A DNA stretch of 64,000 bases from NCBI GenBank assembly GCA_003134855.1, contig PLCS01000008.1, forward strand, positions 641,421 through 705,420, written 5' to 3'. Source of the stretch: Acidobacteriaceae bacterium. Lineage in GTDB: Bacteria > Acidobacteriota > Terriglobia > Terriglobales > Acidobacteriaceae. Positions 43,211 to 51,845 of the stretch are shown here, in pieces. Each line of letters begins with the position of its first letter. The stretch's first letter is position 1. The translations under genes and the position numbers were made by a program. The notes beneath the pieces are model-generated. The model was given only the letters and a program-made list of their open reading frames with translations. It made no database searches and was not told the DNA's origin.

Positions 43211-43873
43211 TCAAACGTCCTGGACAATGGTACCCTGATGAAAGAAAATCTTCCAGCCGTCCGCGGTATTGCGCCAGATAGTGGCGCGTCTGGTAAGTCG
43301 CGCATGATCCTGAAGCAGCGTGTAAGTCAGCAGATAAGTATCCTCGCCCAATCTGCGGCAATGGAAGTCCAGCGTCTCCCATACGTCTTCGTGGGGAACG
43401 GAAAATCGCTCCTCCAAACCATCCAGCACACACTGCCTGGAGTAGCGGCGGCCGCTGGCGCCGGTCTCCCAGTAATCCCCCGCCGTCATTCGCTCGAAGT
43501 CGGCTCTTGTTGTTCCGAATTCCGGGCGATGGAAGATCGGTTCGCGGCGGGAGAGTTCGGCGAGCACGCCTTCGAGTTCAGGAGCGGTGGTGAGCATGGG
43601 TTCCATTCCCTGAATCCAAGATTCGAAAGGATCCGCGCGCACAGGATCGCAGGAGTGGACCGCAATCACGTCGTCCTTGACCAGATGCAGCCGGATGAGC
43701 GTCGGACGCGCCGGCGCATCCTTGAAGTGCAATGCCGCTGCCGCCCGCGCATTCTCGCGCAACGCTTCCCAGCTTTCCCCTGTCGCTACAATCGAGTGCC
43801 CCGGCGCGCGCGCCGTATAGCCGCCCGTTTCTGTCTCACGTACTACAAAAATCACTTCCATGGGAGATAGCAT
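43211..43873 (-). CDS. HicB-like domain fused to DUF4440 (NTF2-fold) domain
   Basis: A 220-residue protein. The ATG at 43873 has GGGAGA 7 bases upstream; the ATG at 43861 is the alternative. Residues 5-70 (MEVIFVVRETETGGYTARAP, then HSIVATGESWEALRENARAA) look like the partial RNase-H fold of HicB/UPF0150 proteins. Residues 105-220 (LAELSRREPIFHRPEFG, later GWKIFFHQGTIVQ) match DUF4440, an NTF2/SnoaL-like fold often of unknown function. The two usually occur separately. No HicA toxin is nearby, so an antitoxin role is doubtful. Confidence 0.7.
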   Translation of the reverse strand: MLSPMEVIFVVRETETGGYTARAPGHSIVATGESWEALRENARAAAALHFKDAPARPTLIRLHLVKDDVIAVHSCDPVRADPFESWIQGMEPMLTTAPELEGVLAELSRREPIFHRPEFGTTRADFERMTAGDYWETGASGRRYSRQCVLDGLEERFSVPHEDVWETLDFHCRRLGEDTYLLTYTLLQDHARLTRRATIWRNTADGWKIFFHQGTIVQDV

Positions 43874-43885
43874 AGCGCGGTCTCC

Positions 43886-43930
43886 CACCCTAGCCGCAAA
43901 AACAAAGACGCGGCAAGGGCGGGGCACCCA
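43886..43930 (-). repeat. Second dispersed repeat family, copy 2 (inverted)
   Basis: This is the inverted copy of 41294-41340. Its edge supplies the putative ribosome site of the HicB-like/DUF4440 gene. Confidence 0.75.
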
Positions 43931-43935
43931 GATTC

Positions 43936-44370
43936 TTACACTTTTTTCGTCGGTTCCATCATCGCGCGCAGGGCGGCGGCGTAGTGCGCGGGGAGGGGCT
44001 TCTTGTTCATCTGGCTGTCGCAGACTACGTGGACGGTTTCTCCCTCGGCCAGTAGCGTTGGGTCAGCGCCTTCCTCGGCTTTGCGAAGAATGCGGTAGGC
44101 GAATTTGAGCACTTGGCCGCGCAGCAGCGCGGGGCGGGTTTCGATGAGGATCTGGTCGTCGTAGCGGGCGGGCGAGCGATAGCGGCAGATGGCCTCGATG
44201 ACCGGCAGGATGCAGCCGTGTTCTTCTTCCAATTGACGGTAAGAAAATCCCAGCTTACGCAGTAATTCGACGCGGCCGACTTCAAACCAGACCAGGTAGT
44301 TGGCGTAGTAGACGACATTCATCTGGTCGGTCTCAGCGTAGCGGACACGGACTTCGGTAGTGACGAACAT
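43936..44370 (-). CDS. Acyl-CoA thioesterase, YbgC/4-hydroxybenzoyl-CoA type
   Basis: A 144-residue hot-dog-fold protein. The N-terminal YAETDQMNVVYYANYLVWFE carries the catalytic Asp in the 4HBT signature. It would hydrolyse acyl-CoA or similar thioesters in the cytosol; substrate not defined. The start ATG at 44370 fits family length. It is downstream of rseP on the same strand, with about 180 bp between. Confidence 0.9.
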   Translation of the reverse strand: MFVTTEVRVRYAETDQMNVVYYANYLVWFEVGRVELLRKLGFSYRQLEEEHGCILPVIEAICRYRSPARYDDQILIETRPALLRGQVLKFAYRILRKAEEGADPTLLAEGETVHVVCDSQMNKKPLPAHYAAALRAMMEPTKKV

Positions 44371-44506
44371 TCAGGCTCTCCCGGCGCGTAAATCTGTACC
44401 TAGTTTTCCACGTGGAACGCGATCTTATCTGTTTTTTTAGGTGTTTCTTCGGGTTTTGTCAGCTCGAAGTACATAAATATCTATTGACTTCTGAAGTTCA
44501 TTTTTT

Positions 44507-44532
44507 CCCAGGTCTCAGAATCGAGACCTGGG
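44507..44532. repeat. Dispersed palindrome, CCCAGGTCTC arms
   Basis: A perfect 10-bp inverted repeat with a 6-base centre AGAATC, immediately after a T-run. It lies 23 bp beyond the rseP stop, where it could also act as a terminator or mRNA 3' stabiliser. Confidence 0.85.
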
Positions 44533-44554
44533 GCACCCTGCATTTTAGGCGTTC

Positions 44555-45949
44555 TCACGGCTTCAAATGAGTGAAGAAAGGCAGCTTGGTCACGTCGTTG
44601 AAGATCAGGTACGCAAAAAGCGCGATAAGCATGAAGAACGCGACTTGATAGATGTACTCCTTCACCTTGATGTTGATCTCTCGGCGGATGGTGCCTTCGA
44701 TCAGCAGGAAGAGAATCATGCCGCCGTCCAGGATCGGGAAGGGAAAGAGGTTGATAATGCCCAGGCTGATGCTGATCTGCGCGGCCAGATTGAACTTGTT
44801 GGACCAACCCTTGGTCTCCGCAACATCGCCGGCGGCGCGGGCTATTCCCAGAGGGCCGGCCAGATTATTCGAGACGGAAATTTTGCGGGCAAAGATGTGT
44901 TGCAAGACCTGCACCAGAAGCGTCGAGTTCTCCACGCAGAACTGTCTGGACTTGATCACCGAAGTCTTCAGAGGCAGAGGATCGCGGCGCATGGGCGGCG
45001 GCACCGGCACGAAGCCCAGTTTCCATCCATCGTCTGTCTTGGCGGGATGGGCCACGATGGGCGCGAGAGCGACGCCGTTGCGCACGACGACCAGCGTAAT
45101 TGGTTTGCCCTGGCCCTCCTGCATATAGGGCAGCAATGAATACACCATATGGAAGGCATGTCCATCGACGGACTGAATGCCATCTCCAGCGCGCAGCCCG
45201 GCCTGGTCGGCGGGAGTTCCCGGCTGAACCTGATTGACGCCAATGGGGCTGGCCGTGAACTCTGGCAGCATCCCAGCGTATCCATCGGCTAAACTGGCCA
45301 AATCATTGGTTTTCACTTCAGCGGGTATGTGGAAGGCGAGTTGCAGGGTCTTGCCTCCGCGCTCCACCGTAACCTGGACCATCTGGTTGGGATTCAAATG
45401 CAAGCTATCGAAGACTTCAATCCAGTCCGGGTTGTCGGCATCGGCGAAGCGGCGGATGATGTCGCCGGGTTGAATGCCCGCCTGGGCCGCGGCCGAGCCG
45501 GGGATAACCCACTCGACGGCCGTCTCTTTGACTTCGACGGCGGGAACTTCGTTGATCCAGCTGTAGTAGAAGAACATCAAAACAAACGCGAGGATGAAGT
45601 TGGCTGTCGGGCCGGCCAGGCCGATCAGCATCTGCTGCCAGCGGGGATGGGAGGTGAGGGCGCCGGGGTCGTTGATCGGCGTTACAGTGGCCGTGCCTGC
45701 GGCCGCGTCGCTGAGTTCGGCAAAGTTCTCACCGGACATTTTGACATAGCCGCCGAGAGGCAGCGCGCAGACCTTGTAGTCGGTGTCTCCGTACTTGAAG
45801 CCAAAGAGGCGCGGCCCGAAGCCGAAAGAGAAGGCCTCGACGCGGACCTTGCAGAGTTTGGCGACGGTGAAGTGGCCGAACTCGTGGACCACAACCATGA
45901 CGGCGATCAGCACGATAAAGGCGAGCGCGGAGACTAGAAATTCATGCAT
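44555..45949 (-). CDS. rseP: Site-2 intramembrane metalloprotease RseP
   Basis: A 464-residue inner-membrane protease. HEFGH near residue 22 is the zinc site and NLFPFPILDGG near residue 400 supplies the third ligand. A PDZ domain lies at about 200-290 (QPGTPADQAGLRAGDGIQSV), preceded by a shorter PDZ-like stretch. RseP cleaves anti-sigma factors and signal-peptide remnants within the membrane. It follows dxr on the same strand with 120 bp between, the usual dxr-rseP order. An ECF sigma/anti-sigma pair is encoded 4 kb away, but that anti-sigma is not an established RseP substrate. Confidence 0.95.
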   Translation of the reverse strand: MHEFLVSALAFIVLIAVMVVVHEFGHFTVAKLCKVRVEAFSFGFGPRLFGFKYGDTDYKVCALPLGGYVKMSGENFAELSDAAAGTATVTPINDPGALTSHPRWQQMLIGLAGPTANFILAFVLMFFYYSWINEVPAVEVKETAVEWVIPGSAAAQAGIQPGDIIRRFADADNPDWIEVFDSLHLNPNQMVQVTVERGGKTLQLAFHIPAEVKTNDLASLADGYAGMLPEFTASPIGVNQVQPGTPADQAGLRAGDGIQSVDGHAFHMVYSLLPYMQEGQGKPITLVVVRNGVALAPIVAHPAKTDDGWKLGFVPVPPPMRRDPLPLKTSVIKSRQFCVENSTLLVQVLQHIFARKISVSNNLAGPLGIARAAGDVAETKGWSNKFNLAAQISISLGIINLFPFPILDGGMILFLLIEGTIRREINIKVKEYIYQVAFFMLIALFAYLIFNDVTKLPFFTHLKP

Positions 45950-45976
45950 AGATTTGTGGTGATTCCCTCGATAAAA

Positions 45977-46011
45977 CAGTGGTCAGTGGTCAGTGGTCAG
46001 TGATCAGTCTC
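45977..46011. repeat. Heptamer-period array
   Basis: Three exact CAGTGGT units, then CAGTGAT and CAGTCTC. Together with the array at 46045-46072 it could fold into an imperfect hairpin between dxr and rseP. Confidence 0.88.
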
Positions 46012-46044
46012 CGAGCCTATACAGCGGCAAGTACAAACCGCCGG

Positions 46045-46072
46045 CCACTGACAACTGAAAACTGAGAACTAC
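46045..46072. repeat. Heptamer-period array
   Basis: CCACTGA, CAACTGA, AAACTGA, GAACTAC run up to the dxr stop codon. It is roughly the inverse complement of the array at 45977-46011. Confidence 0.85.
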
Positions 46073-47226
46073 TTTGCCAGCAGCGTACGCGCCGTTTCGC
46101 GCGCATCGCGGTCCGTGGTGAGCACTTCCGCAATGGTTGCCGGATGCGCCTCGGGCGTGGCTGCCAGCACCCTTTCAATTGTACGCGGGATGCCCATGAA
46201 GGGGATGCGGCGCTCCAGGAAGGCCTCGACGGCGACCTCGTCGGCGGCGTTGAGGGCGATGCAGTGCGCGCCGCCTTTTTCCGCGGCTGCAAAGGCCAGG
46301 CGCAGGCAGGGGAAGCGTTCCAGGTCGGGCTGCTCGAAATCGAGATGGCTCAAAGTAGCCAGATCGAAGGTCAGCGTCGAGCGAGGCCGCTCCGGGTAAG
46401 CAAGCGCATAGAGGATCGGCAGCCGCATGTCGGTTACCGAAATCTGCGCCATAATGGAGCCGTCCACGTACTCGACCAGCGAGTGGACGGTGGACTGCGG
46501 ATGAACTGTGACGCGCACCTGGGCTGACGTCACGTCGAAAAGGCGGCAGGCCTCGATGACTTCCAGGCCCTTGTTCAACATGGTCGCCGAGTCGATGGTG
46601 ATCCGCCGGCCCATCACCCATGTTGGGTGCTTGAGCGCCTGCTCGGGGGTGATGCTGGCAAACTCCGCGAGCGGCAGCTTGCGGAATGGCCCGCCGGAAG
46701 CCGTCAGCCAGATGGTCTTCACCTCGGCGTGCGCGCCGACGCGCAGGCATTGATGAACGGCGTTGTGCTCGCTGTCGATGGGCAGGATGGGGACGTTGCG
46801 CTCGCGGGCCGCCGCGGTGAGGATTTCGCCGGCGGCGACCATGCACTCCTTGTTGGCCAGGCCGATGGGCTTGCCGGCCAGGATCGCGGCGTGGGTAGCT
46901 TCCAGGCCCGCCACGCCGACGATGGCCGAGACGACAAAGTCCGCCTCCGGCAGCGTGGAGCAGGCGACCGTGCCCACAGTGCCGTAAACGACCTCGACGC
47001 CGCTGACGCCGGCCTCTTTGAGCTTGGCGGAGAGTTCGGCGGCCAACTCTTCGGTGGCCAGCGAGACCAGCTTCGGCCGCCAGCGAAGGGCCTGCGCGAA
47101 GGCCTCGTCCACGTTGCGCCCGCAGGCCAGCGAGACGACCGAGTAGCGCTCAGGAAACTGTTCGACGATGGAAAGAGTGCTTTGGCCGATGGAGCCGGTG
47201 GAACCGAGAATGGCAAGTTTTTTCAA
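46069..47226 (-). CDS. dxr: 1-deoxy-D-xylulose 5-phosphate reductoisomerase
   Basis: A 385-residue cytosolic enzyme that converts DXP to MEP with NADPH, the committed step of non-mevalonate isoprenoid synthesis. The N-terminal GSTGSIGQSTL is the NADPH loop. GLANKECMVAAG near residue 125, PIDSEHNAVHQC and ASGGPFR hold substrate and metal ligands. MGRRITIDSATMLNKGLEVI near residue 210 is the family signature. It is followed by rseP and preceded by a Crp-family gene, all on the minus strand. Confidence 0.97.
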   Translation of the reverse strand: MKKLAILGSTGSIGQSTLSIVEQFPERYSVVSLACGRNVDEAFAQALRWRPKLVSLATEELAAELSAKLKEAGVSGVEVVYGTVGTVACSTLPEADFVVSAIVGVAGLEATHAAILAGKPIGLANKECMVAAGEILTAAARERNVPILPIDSEHNAVHQCLRVGAHAEVKTIWLTASGGPFRKLPLAEFASITPEQALKHPTWVMGRRITIDSATMLNKGLEVIEACRLFDVTSAQVRVTVHPQSTVHSLVEYVDGSIMAQISVTDMRLPILYALAYPERPRSTLTFDLATLSHLDFEQPDLERFPCLRLAFAAAEKGGAHCIALNAADEVAVEAFLERRIPFMGIPRTIERVLAATPEAHPATIAEVLTTDRDARETARTLLAK

Positions 47227-47254
47227 GATGCTTGTTTCGATCCTCTTGCTTTAA

Positions 47255-47944
47255 TTATCGCTCGTGCGGAGCGCCGGCCTCGAGACTCTCGGCGGGATGC
47301 TCGGTGAATTGATCGTGCAAAATGACATTGATGAGCGACTTATGGACCCAGATGCGGCCGTTGTAATCGATCAGGCCGAGCTTGCGAAAGCGATTCATGA
47401 AGAAGCTGACGCGGGAGCGGGTGGTGCCGATCATCTCCGCCAGCGTCTCCTGCGTGATGGGAGGAAGCGGAGCCGGTTCTCTGGACTCGCTGAATTCAGC
47501 CATCAGCAGAAGGATTCTGGCCAGCCGCTTCTCGCTGGAGTTGAAGAGCTGATCGACCAGATCGGCCTGGGTTCTCATGCTCCGGGCGAGCAGGAACTTC
47601 AAGTACAGATCGGAGAGGGAATGCTCCTCGTGCATCACGCGGATCATCTCCTCGCGCGCGATTTTGAGCGCCGTGCAGGCGACAATAGCCGTGGCCGTGG
47701 CCATGTGCAGCGCGCCCACGCTGGCCAGCGACTCCTCGCCAATGAAATCCCCGGAGGAGAGAAGCGCGACGGTGGCCTCCTTGCCTTCCGGCGAAAGAAC
47801 GGTGAGTTTTGCGCGGCCCGAGCGCAAATAGAAGATGGAGTCAGCCGAATCTCCCTGCGAAAAGAAGTCTTCCTTGGGCTGCAAATGGACGACTTTCCGC
47901 CCGACTCCCGCTTCTTCCAGGAATGCGGTGAGGCTAAAAGTCAT
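47255..47944 (-). CDS. Crp/Fnr-family transcriptional regulator
   Basis: A 229-residue protein from the ATG at 47944, 7 bases after GGAGG. The cyclic-nucleotide-binding-type beta-roll lies at about 12-120 (FFSQGDSADSIFYLRSGRAK, GDFIGEESLA). A winged helix is at 150-205 (ITQETLAEMIGTTRSRVSFF). No Fnr-type cysteine cluster is visible at the N-terminus. The ligand is unknown. It lies 28 bp upstream of dxr and may share its transcript. Confidence 0.92.
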   Translation of the reverse strand: MTFSLTAFLEEAGVGRKVVHLQPKEDFFSQGDSADSIFYLRSGRAKLTVLSPEGKEATVALLSSGDFIGEESLASVGALHMATATAIVACTALKIAREEMIRVMHEEHSLSDLYLKFLLARSMRTQADLVDQLFNSSEKRLARILLLMAEFSESREPAPLPPITQETLAEMIGTTRSRVSFFMNRFRKLGLIDYNGRIWVHKSLINVILHDQFTEHPAESLEAGAPHER

Positions 47945-48206
47945 GCTTCCACCTCCGCCAATTGAATGGCGTGTCCCGGATGCGGTCTTCACGGGAACGG
48001 TTCGGAAGCTTGCGCGGCCGCTTCAGATTTGAGGACGCCGGGGTTCTCTGCTCGCCTGCCCGACTGAGCAAAATGATACACCCATCCGCAAGCGCTGGGA
48101 GCAAATTCTTTTGGAATTCTTTGCGGATTGACGCGCGCGCGGCGGCTCTGCGAGGCTTGAGTGCATGGGATACAGAGGGAAAGTGGAGTATGCCGAGGAG
48201 CGCAAG

Positions 48207-48878
48207 ATGCGCACGCGCAATACGCGCATCTATCGTTCTTTACATTGGCCGATCTGGATTTATGTCTTCTTTCTGGCGCCGGGACCGCTGACATTTTCGC
48301 TCTTTGCGCATGGCTTCAGCCTGGGCAACTCGCTGTGGCTGGGCGCTGTGCTGATCGGCACCGGCGTGGCCGCTCTGCGCGGGCGGCTGCCGGGCGCCGA
48401 ACCGGGGCCTTACATTCTGCGCTTCGACGAGGACCGGCCCAATCCGCTCTACCGCAAGGTCTGCTACAGCTTTGCATGGACGGCGGTGCTGAGCTATGCG
48501 CTGCTAAATCTGGAGGGGCTGGCGATTGTGGTGGCGGGCGGCGGCTGGCAGATGAAGCCGATTTACAACTATGGCTATCCTCCGGTGGCCGCGGTGATCC
48601 TGCTGCTGGGGCTGACAGGCAATTTGCCACGCGTGGGGCCGTCGACAAAAAATGAGGGCACAGAGCGGCGCTACTTCTACGGCTCGGTCTGGGCGGTGAC
48701 GGCGGCGCAAACGCTGCTGCTCATCCTGTGGAAGACGCTGCCGGCGACCAGCACGACCAGTTGGGTCAAGCTGGGGGCGTATCTGGGGGCGCTGGCGCTG
48801 ATGGGCTGGTTTGCCTATCAGGGGCTGCTGCCGCGCACACGGCCGATCCTGCCCGGTGAGAGCATGGTCGCGGACTGA
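48207..48878 (+). CDS. Integral membrane protein of unknown function
   Basis: A 223-residue protein with about six hydrophobic segments. I chose the ATG at 48207 because GAGGAG lies 7 bases upstream; an ATG at 48165 is in frame. The loop DEDRPNPLYRKVCYSFAWT after helix 2 is the most distinctive feature. No family is recognised. It is divergent from the Crp-family gene and convergent with the DUF3106 gene. Confidence 0.75.
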   Translation: MRTRNTRIYRSLHWPIWIYVFFLAPGPLTFSLFAHGFSLGNSLWLGAVLIGTGVAALRGRLPGAEPGPYILRFDEDRPNPLYRKVCYSFAWTAVLSYALLNLEGLAIVVAGGGWQMKPIYNYGYPPVAAVILLLGLTGNLPRVGPSTKNEGTERRYFYGSVWAVTAAQTLLLILWKTLPATSTTSWVKLGAYLGALALMGWFAYQGLLPRTRPILPGESMVAD

Positions 48879-48952
48879 GCCACCTGCGGTGGGGGGGACT
48901 TGCCCCTTCGACTTCGCTCAGGGCAGGCCGCCCAGGCGGGCGCACTTCGCAT

Positions 48953-49747
48953 TCAGCGCGTGGGCTGGTAAGGCTCGACGCGCAGCATATCGGAGAGGAT
49001 GCCGCGCTCTTCGGGGCTGAAAAGCCCCTGGTAGCGGCTGGAGTTGAGAACCGTCGGGCGCTGATCCAGCGGGAGCGTGCGCAGATCGTGGAAGGCGATC
49101 TTCATTTGTGCCTGACGGTCAACAGGCAGCTCGGCCCAGCGGCGCGCGGAGAGGTTGATGCGTATCTGATCCTGGGGCGGGAGGCGATCGATGATCGCGG
49201 CGCGGGCCAGGCGGCGCTGGCGCTGCTCCTCGGTCAGCTGGCTGACTTGATGCAACTGCCGCACCACCCGCTGCTGTTCGGCGGGAGGCAGCCGGTGGAA
49301 GCTGGGGTCGTTGCGCAACACCCGCTCCTGTTCCTGTACGGGCAGATTGCGGTGCTGGTTGAGCCAGTCGCCCAGGTGCCCCGGCGGCAGCTCCGAGGGC
49401 GGCGCATAGCCACGGTACGCGGGACGGGAAAAGCCAGGCCCCAGATACGGCGGACCGGGATAGGCAGGAGTTGGGCCGGTGGGACGAGGCGCAGGGTAGC
49501 CGTAGGCCGGACGCTGCGGTGCGCTGGCTAGCGGGCGGCCCTGAACTTGCGGGCCAGGCCTGCCCTGGTACTGTGGCCGGGGCGAGCGAGCGGGGGGCGC
49601 GGAGGCGCGCGCTGCCGGCGCGGGAGCGGAGCGAGGCGCGTGAGCGCTGGAGTGCTGGGGTTGAGCCACGGCCGCGAGCGCGCAAAGGAGTACGGCTGCG
49701 ATCGCTGCGCGCCCGATCCATCCCGTGTTGTCTGCCCTGCTCCTCAC
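48953..49747 (-). CDS. Exported DUF3106-family protein
   Basis: A 264-residue protein with a signal peptide (residues 1-28, ending AAVAQ), a proline/alanine/arginine-rich first half and a helical second half. The latter repeats the L-P-x-x-x-R/Q pattern of DUF3106 (LPVQEQERVLRNDPSFHRLP). Proteins of this type are often encoded after ECF sigma/anti-sigma pairs, as here. It is probably periplasmic and may help sense envelope state; function unproven. Confidence 0.85.
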   Translation of the reverse strand: MRSRADNTGWIGRAAIAAVLLCALAAVAQPQHSSAHAPRSAPAPAARASAPPARSPRPQYQGRPGPQVQGRPLASAPQRPAYGYPAPRPTGPTPAYPGPPYLGPGFSRPAYRGYAPPSELPPGHLGDWLNQHRNLPVQEQERVLRNDPSFHRLPPAEQQRVVRQLHQVSQLTEEQRQRRLARAAIIDRLPPQDQIRINLSARRWAELPVDRQAQMKIAFHDLRTLPLDQRPTVLNSSRYQGLFSPEERGILSDMLRVEPYQPTR

Positions 49748-49786
49748 CGCTCTTTGTCCTCGTTTGCTCAGAAACCCGTCTCCGTT

Positions 49787-50272
49787 CTAGTTGTTGCTGG
49801 AGATCGCCTCCAACTGGTCCAGCAGTTGCGCGTTGTTGTCCAGGGTTTGCAGGTCATGCACGACCGCGGTCTGCTGCGGAGCGGCCGGCGGCTTGTCCCA
49901 ATCAGTGACGCCCAGATAGGCTCCCCCGCCCACCAGCAGCATGATCGTCATCGCCATGGCCGCCAGCGGACGAATTTGCGTTCCCGTTCCGTAGACCAGG
50001 CGGGCGCGCAGCACGGCAAACCAGCCGGCCGGCTCGGCCGCGCGCTCTTCACGCATCCGCGCCTCCAGCCGGGTGAGGAAATACGGGCTCGGCTCCGGCG
50101 CTTGCCAGCTCTCCAGCAGGGTCATCGTTGCCCGCAGTTCATCGAGCGCGCGGCGGCAGCCCTCGCACTCCTCCACATGGGCAAGAACCTTGGGCTGCGC
50201 GGAGGTCGGATCGAGTAGCAGGCTGGCCAGCTTCGCGTCCATTCCAGCGCAATTGTTTTTAATCAGTTCCAT
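49787..50272 (-). CDS. Membrane anti-sigma factor with zinc-finger-like N-terminus
   Basis: A 161-residue protein from the ATG at 50272, preceded by GGTGG. The N-terminal domain has the H-x3-C-x2-C motif (HVEECEGCRRAL near residue 32) of zinc-dependent anti-sigma factors. One membrane helix lies near 105-125. It follows the ECF sigma gene by 45 bp, the usual arrangement, and should hold that sigma factor inactive at the membrane. Confidence 0.88.
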   Translation of the reverse strand: MELIKNNCAGMDAKLASLLLDPTSAQPKVLAHVEECEGCRRALDELRATMTLLESWQAPEPSPYFLTRLEARMREERAAEPAGWFAVLRARLVYGTGTQIRPLAAMAMTIMLLVGGGAYLGVTDWDKPPAAPQQTAVVHDLQTLDNNAQLLDQLEAISSNN

Positions 50273-50317
50273 TGAAACCACCCCATTTCCTCGCCGGTCT
50301 CGCCCGGCTCTTTCCGC

Positions 50318-50977
50318 TTAAACAAATTCCTTCAACGTCTCTCGCAGCGTCTGGTAGGCACGGAAGAGCAGCGACTTGACCGCCGACTCGCTCAACTTCA
50401 GCACCTGGCCGATCTCGCGGTAGTCCATCCCCTGGTACTTGTGCATCACCACGGCCATTCGTTGCCGTTCGGGCAGCGCCATTACCTGCGCGCGAATGGC
50501 CTTCATGCGCTCCTCGCGCAGCAACCGCTGCTCCGCCGAGGGCTCATCGCAGGCCACATCCGGCCTCGTGCCGGTCTGCTCGTCCGGGGCGTCCAGATAG
50601 ACGTTCTGCACGGCCCGCTCCTGCTTGCTGTCGCGTGCGTGGTTGACCGCCAGGTTGGTGGCGATCCGGTAGAGCCAGGTGGTGAACTTGGCCTCCGCTC
50701 GGTAACTCTCGCGCGAGCGGTAAACGCGCAGAAAAACCTCCTGCGCCAATTCTTCGGCTATCGCCTGGTTGCGCACCATCCGATAAAGAAAATGATGGAT
50801 GGGGCGATGATACTTTTCCGCCAGGTAGTTGAACGCCGATTCGTCGCCCGCCGCGGCGCGTTTCATGATGGTTGCATCGCTCGCGGGCTCCTGGTCGCGC
50901 GGCAAACCCGTCCGCCCGCCCGGCCATGCAGCCGGAGCCGCTCCCAGGGACTGTCTGTCCAGGACCAGCGTTGCCAT
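50318..50977 (-). CDS. ECF-family RNA polymerase sigma factor
   Basis: About 219 residues from the ATG at 50977. The frame is open upstream to 51280, but those residues are low-complexity and unlike sigma factors. GAGG lies unusually close to this ATG, so the start is uncertain. Region 2 (AGDESAFNYLAEKYHRPIHH, EELAQEVFLRVYRS) and region 4 (LPERQRMAVVMHKYQGMDYR, LKLSESAVKSLLFRAYQTLR) are both complete. The gene leads an operon with its anti-sigma and a DUF3106 protein. It most likely controls an envelope response. Confidence 0.92.
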   Translation of the reverse strand: MATLVLDRQSLGAAPAAWPGGRTGLPRDQEPASDATIMKRAAAGDESAFNYLAEKYHRPIHHFLYRMVRNQAIAEELAQEVFLRVYRSRESYRAEAKFTTWLYRIATNLAVNHARDSKQERAVQNVYLDAPDEQTGTRPDVACDEPSAEQRLLREERMKAIRAQVMALPERQRMAVVMHKYQGMDYREIGQVLKLSESAVKSLLFRAYQTLRETLKEFV

Positions 50978-51413
50978 ATCCTCTTGAACCCCATCCGGAG
51001 CGGAAGGTTGCGCCGAAAATGCATTTTCCTCGCTGGATTTTTCGTCGGCGGAGAGTTTTGCGGGCAAGCCGGATCGGCTGCCGCCTGTTCTGGCCAGCAG
51101 CGGGGCGAAGACCGCGGCGGAGAGGCCGGAAGCGTCCAGGCCTGAGCTTCCAAGACCAACTCCGGCCAAGCCAGAACCGGCCAGCAGGGGGTCGCCGAGT
51201 CCCGGCAGCGGGCGCAACTCTGCCTCCCCGTCGGTGGGAAAACTGGCTGCACGGCGGATTGATCGGACTCTCCAGCGCATTCTCGATCGGTCCCGGGACC
51301 CGGACTGGTCCGCACCCCGCAGGGGTTGGCCGCAAAGCCCCGCTGGTGTTACTCTAACCCATGGGATGCCCTGCTGGCGCGTCAGCCGCCAGCCCCTCGC
51401 CAGAGATTTCCAG

Positions 51414-51488
51414 GGGCGCTTAACTCAGCGGTAGAGTGCCACCTTCACACGGTGGAAGTCGCAGGTTCGAATCCTGCAGCGCCCACCA
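51414..51488 (+). tRNA. tRNA-Val (anticodon CAC)
   Basis: The acceptor GGGCGCT pairs perfectly with AGCGCCC, the anticodon stem is CCACC/GGTGG with loop TTCACAC (anticodon CAC), the T loop is GTTCGAATC, and CCA is encoded. A 7-bp-stem hairpin (CGTGGAC/GTCCACG, 51545-51564) follows without a T-run. Confidence 0.96.
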
Positions 51489-51669
51489 TTGCATCCACAG
51501 TTCCTTGCAAGAACAGGTAGCACTGGCCTCCTGGCCGGCTGTCGCGTGGACCTCCCGGTCCACGCCGAACTCTACACCAACAGAAAATATTCTCTAAACA
51601 AATACTCTACCTTTGACGACAAATTGGTATGAATCAGATGGAAGTGAGGCAAGGGGCAGCGAGCATGTA

Positions 51670-51692
51670 TTTATGGAGTCCTACTCCATAAA
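51670..51692. repeat. Perfect 10-bp inverted repeat
   Basis: TTTATGGAGT and ACTCCATAAA flank the loop CCT. The core TATGGAGT/ACTCCATA also occurs as a palindrome at 18986-19002. It sits between tRNA-Val and the rsmA fragment. Confidence 0.85.
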
Positions 51693-51730
51693 TGCAATCT
51701 TTGGGCAGCCAGGCGATCCTCCCGCCCAAA

Positions 51731-51834
51731 GCCAAACCCAAGCTCGGCCAGATCTTCCCCGTCGATTCCGAGGCCATGCATCGGATCGCGCCTCCATCGA
51801 AGATCGCTCAGGCCGCGCGGCGATCGAAATCGCC
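51731..51834 (+). pseudogene. rsmA 5'-end fragment
   Basis: About 100 bp match the first codons of the intact rsmA gene at 54052 onward (both encode PKLGQ..VDSEA followed by RIA), with substitutions and at least one base deleted, so the frame is lost. It lies 12 bp from the end of the M13 peptidase gene. It therefore forms, with intact rsmA, a direct repeat around that gene. Confidence 0.85.
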
Positions 51835-51845
51835 GTGCGGCCGCA

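Noticed and set aside
50978..51280. A 101-residue N-terminal extension of the ECF sigma factor
   Set aside because: It is low-complexity and unlike any sigma region; the extension is probably a GC-rich open leader, although the exact start remains uncertain.
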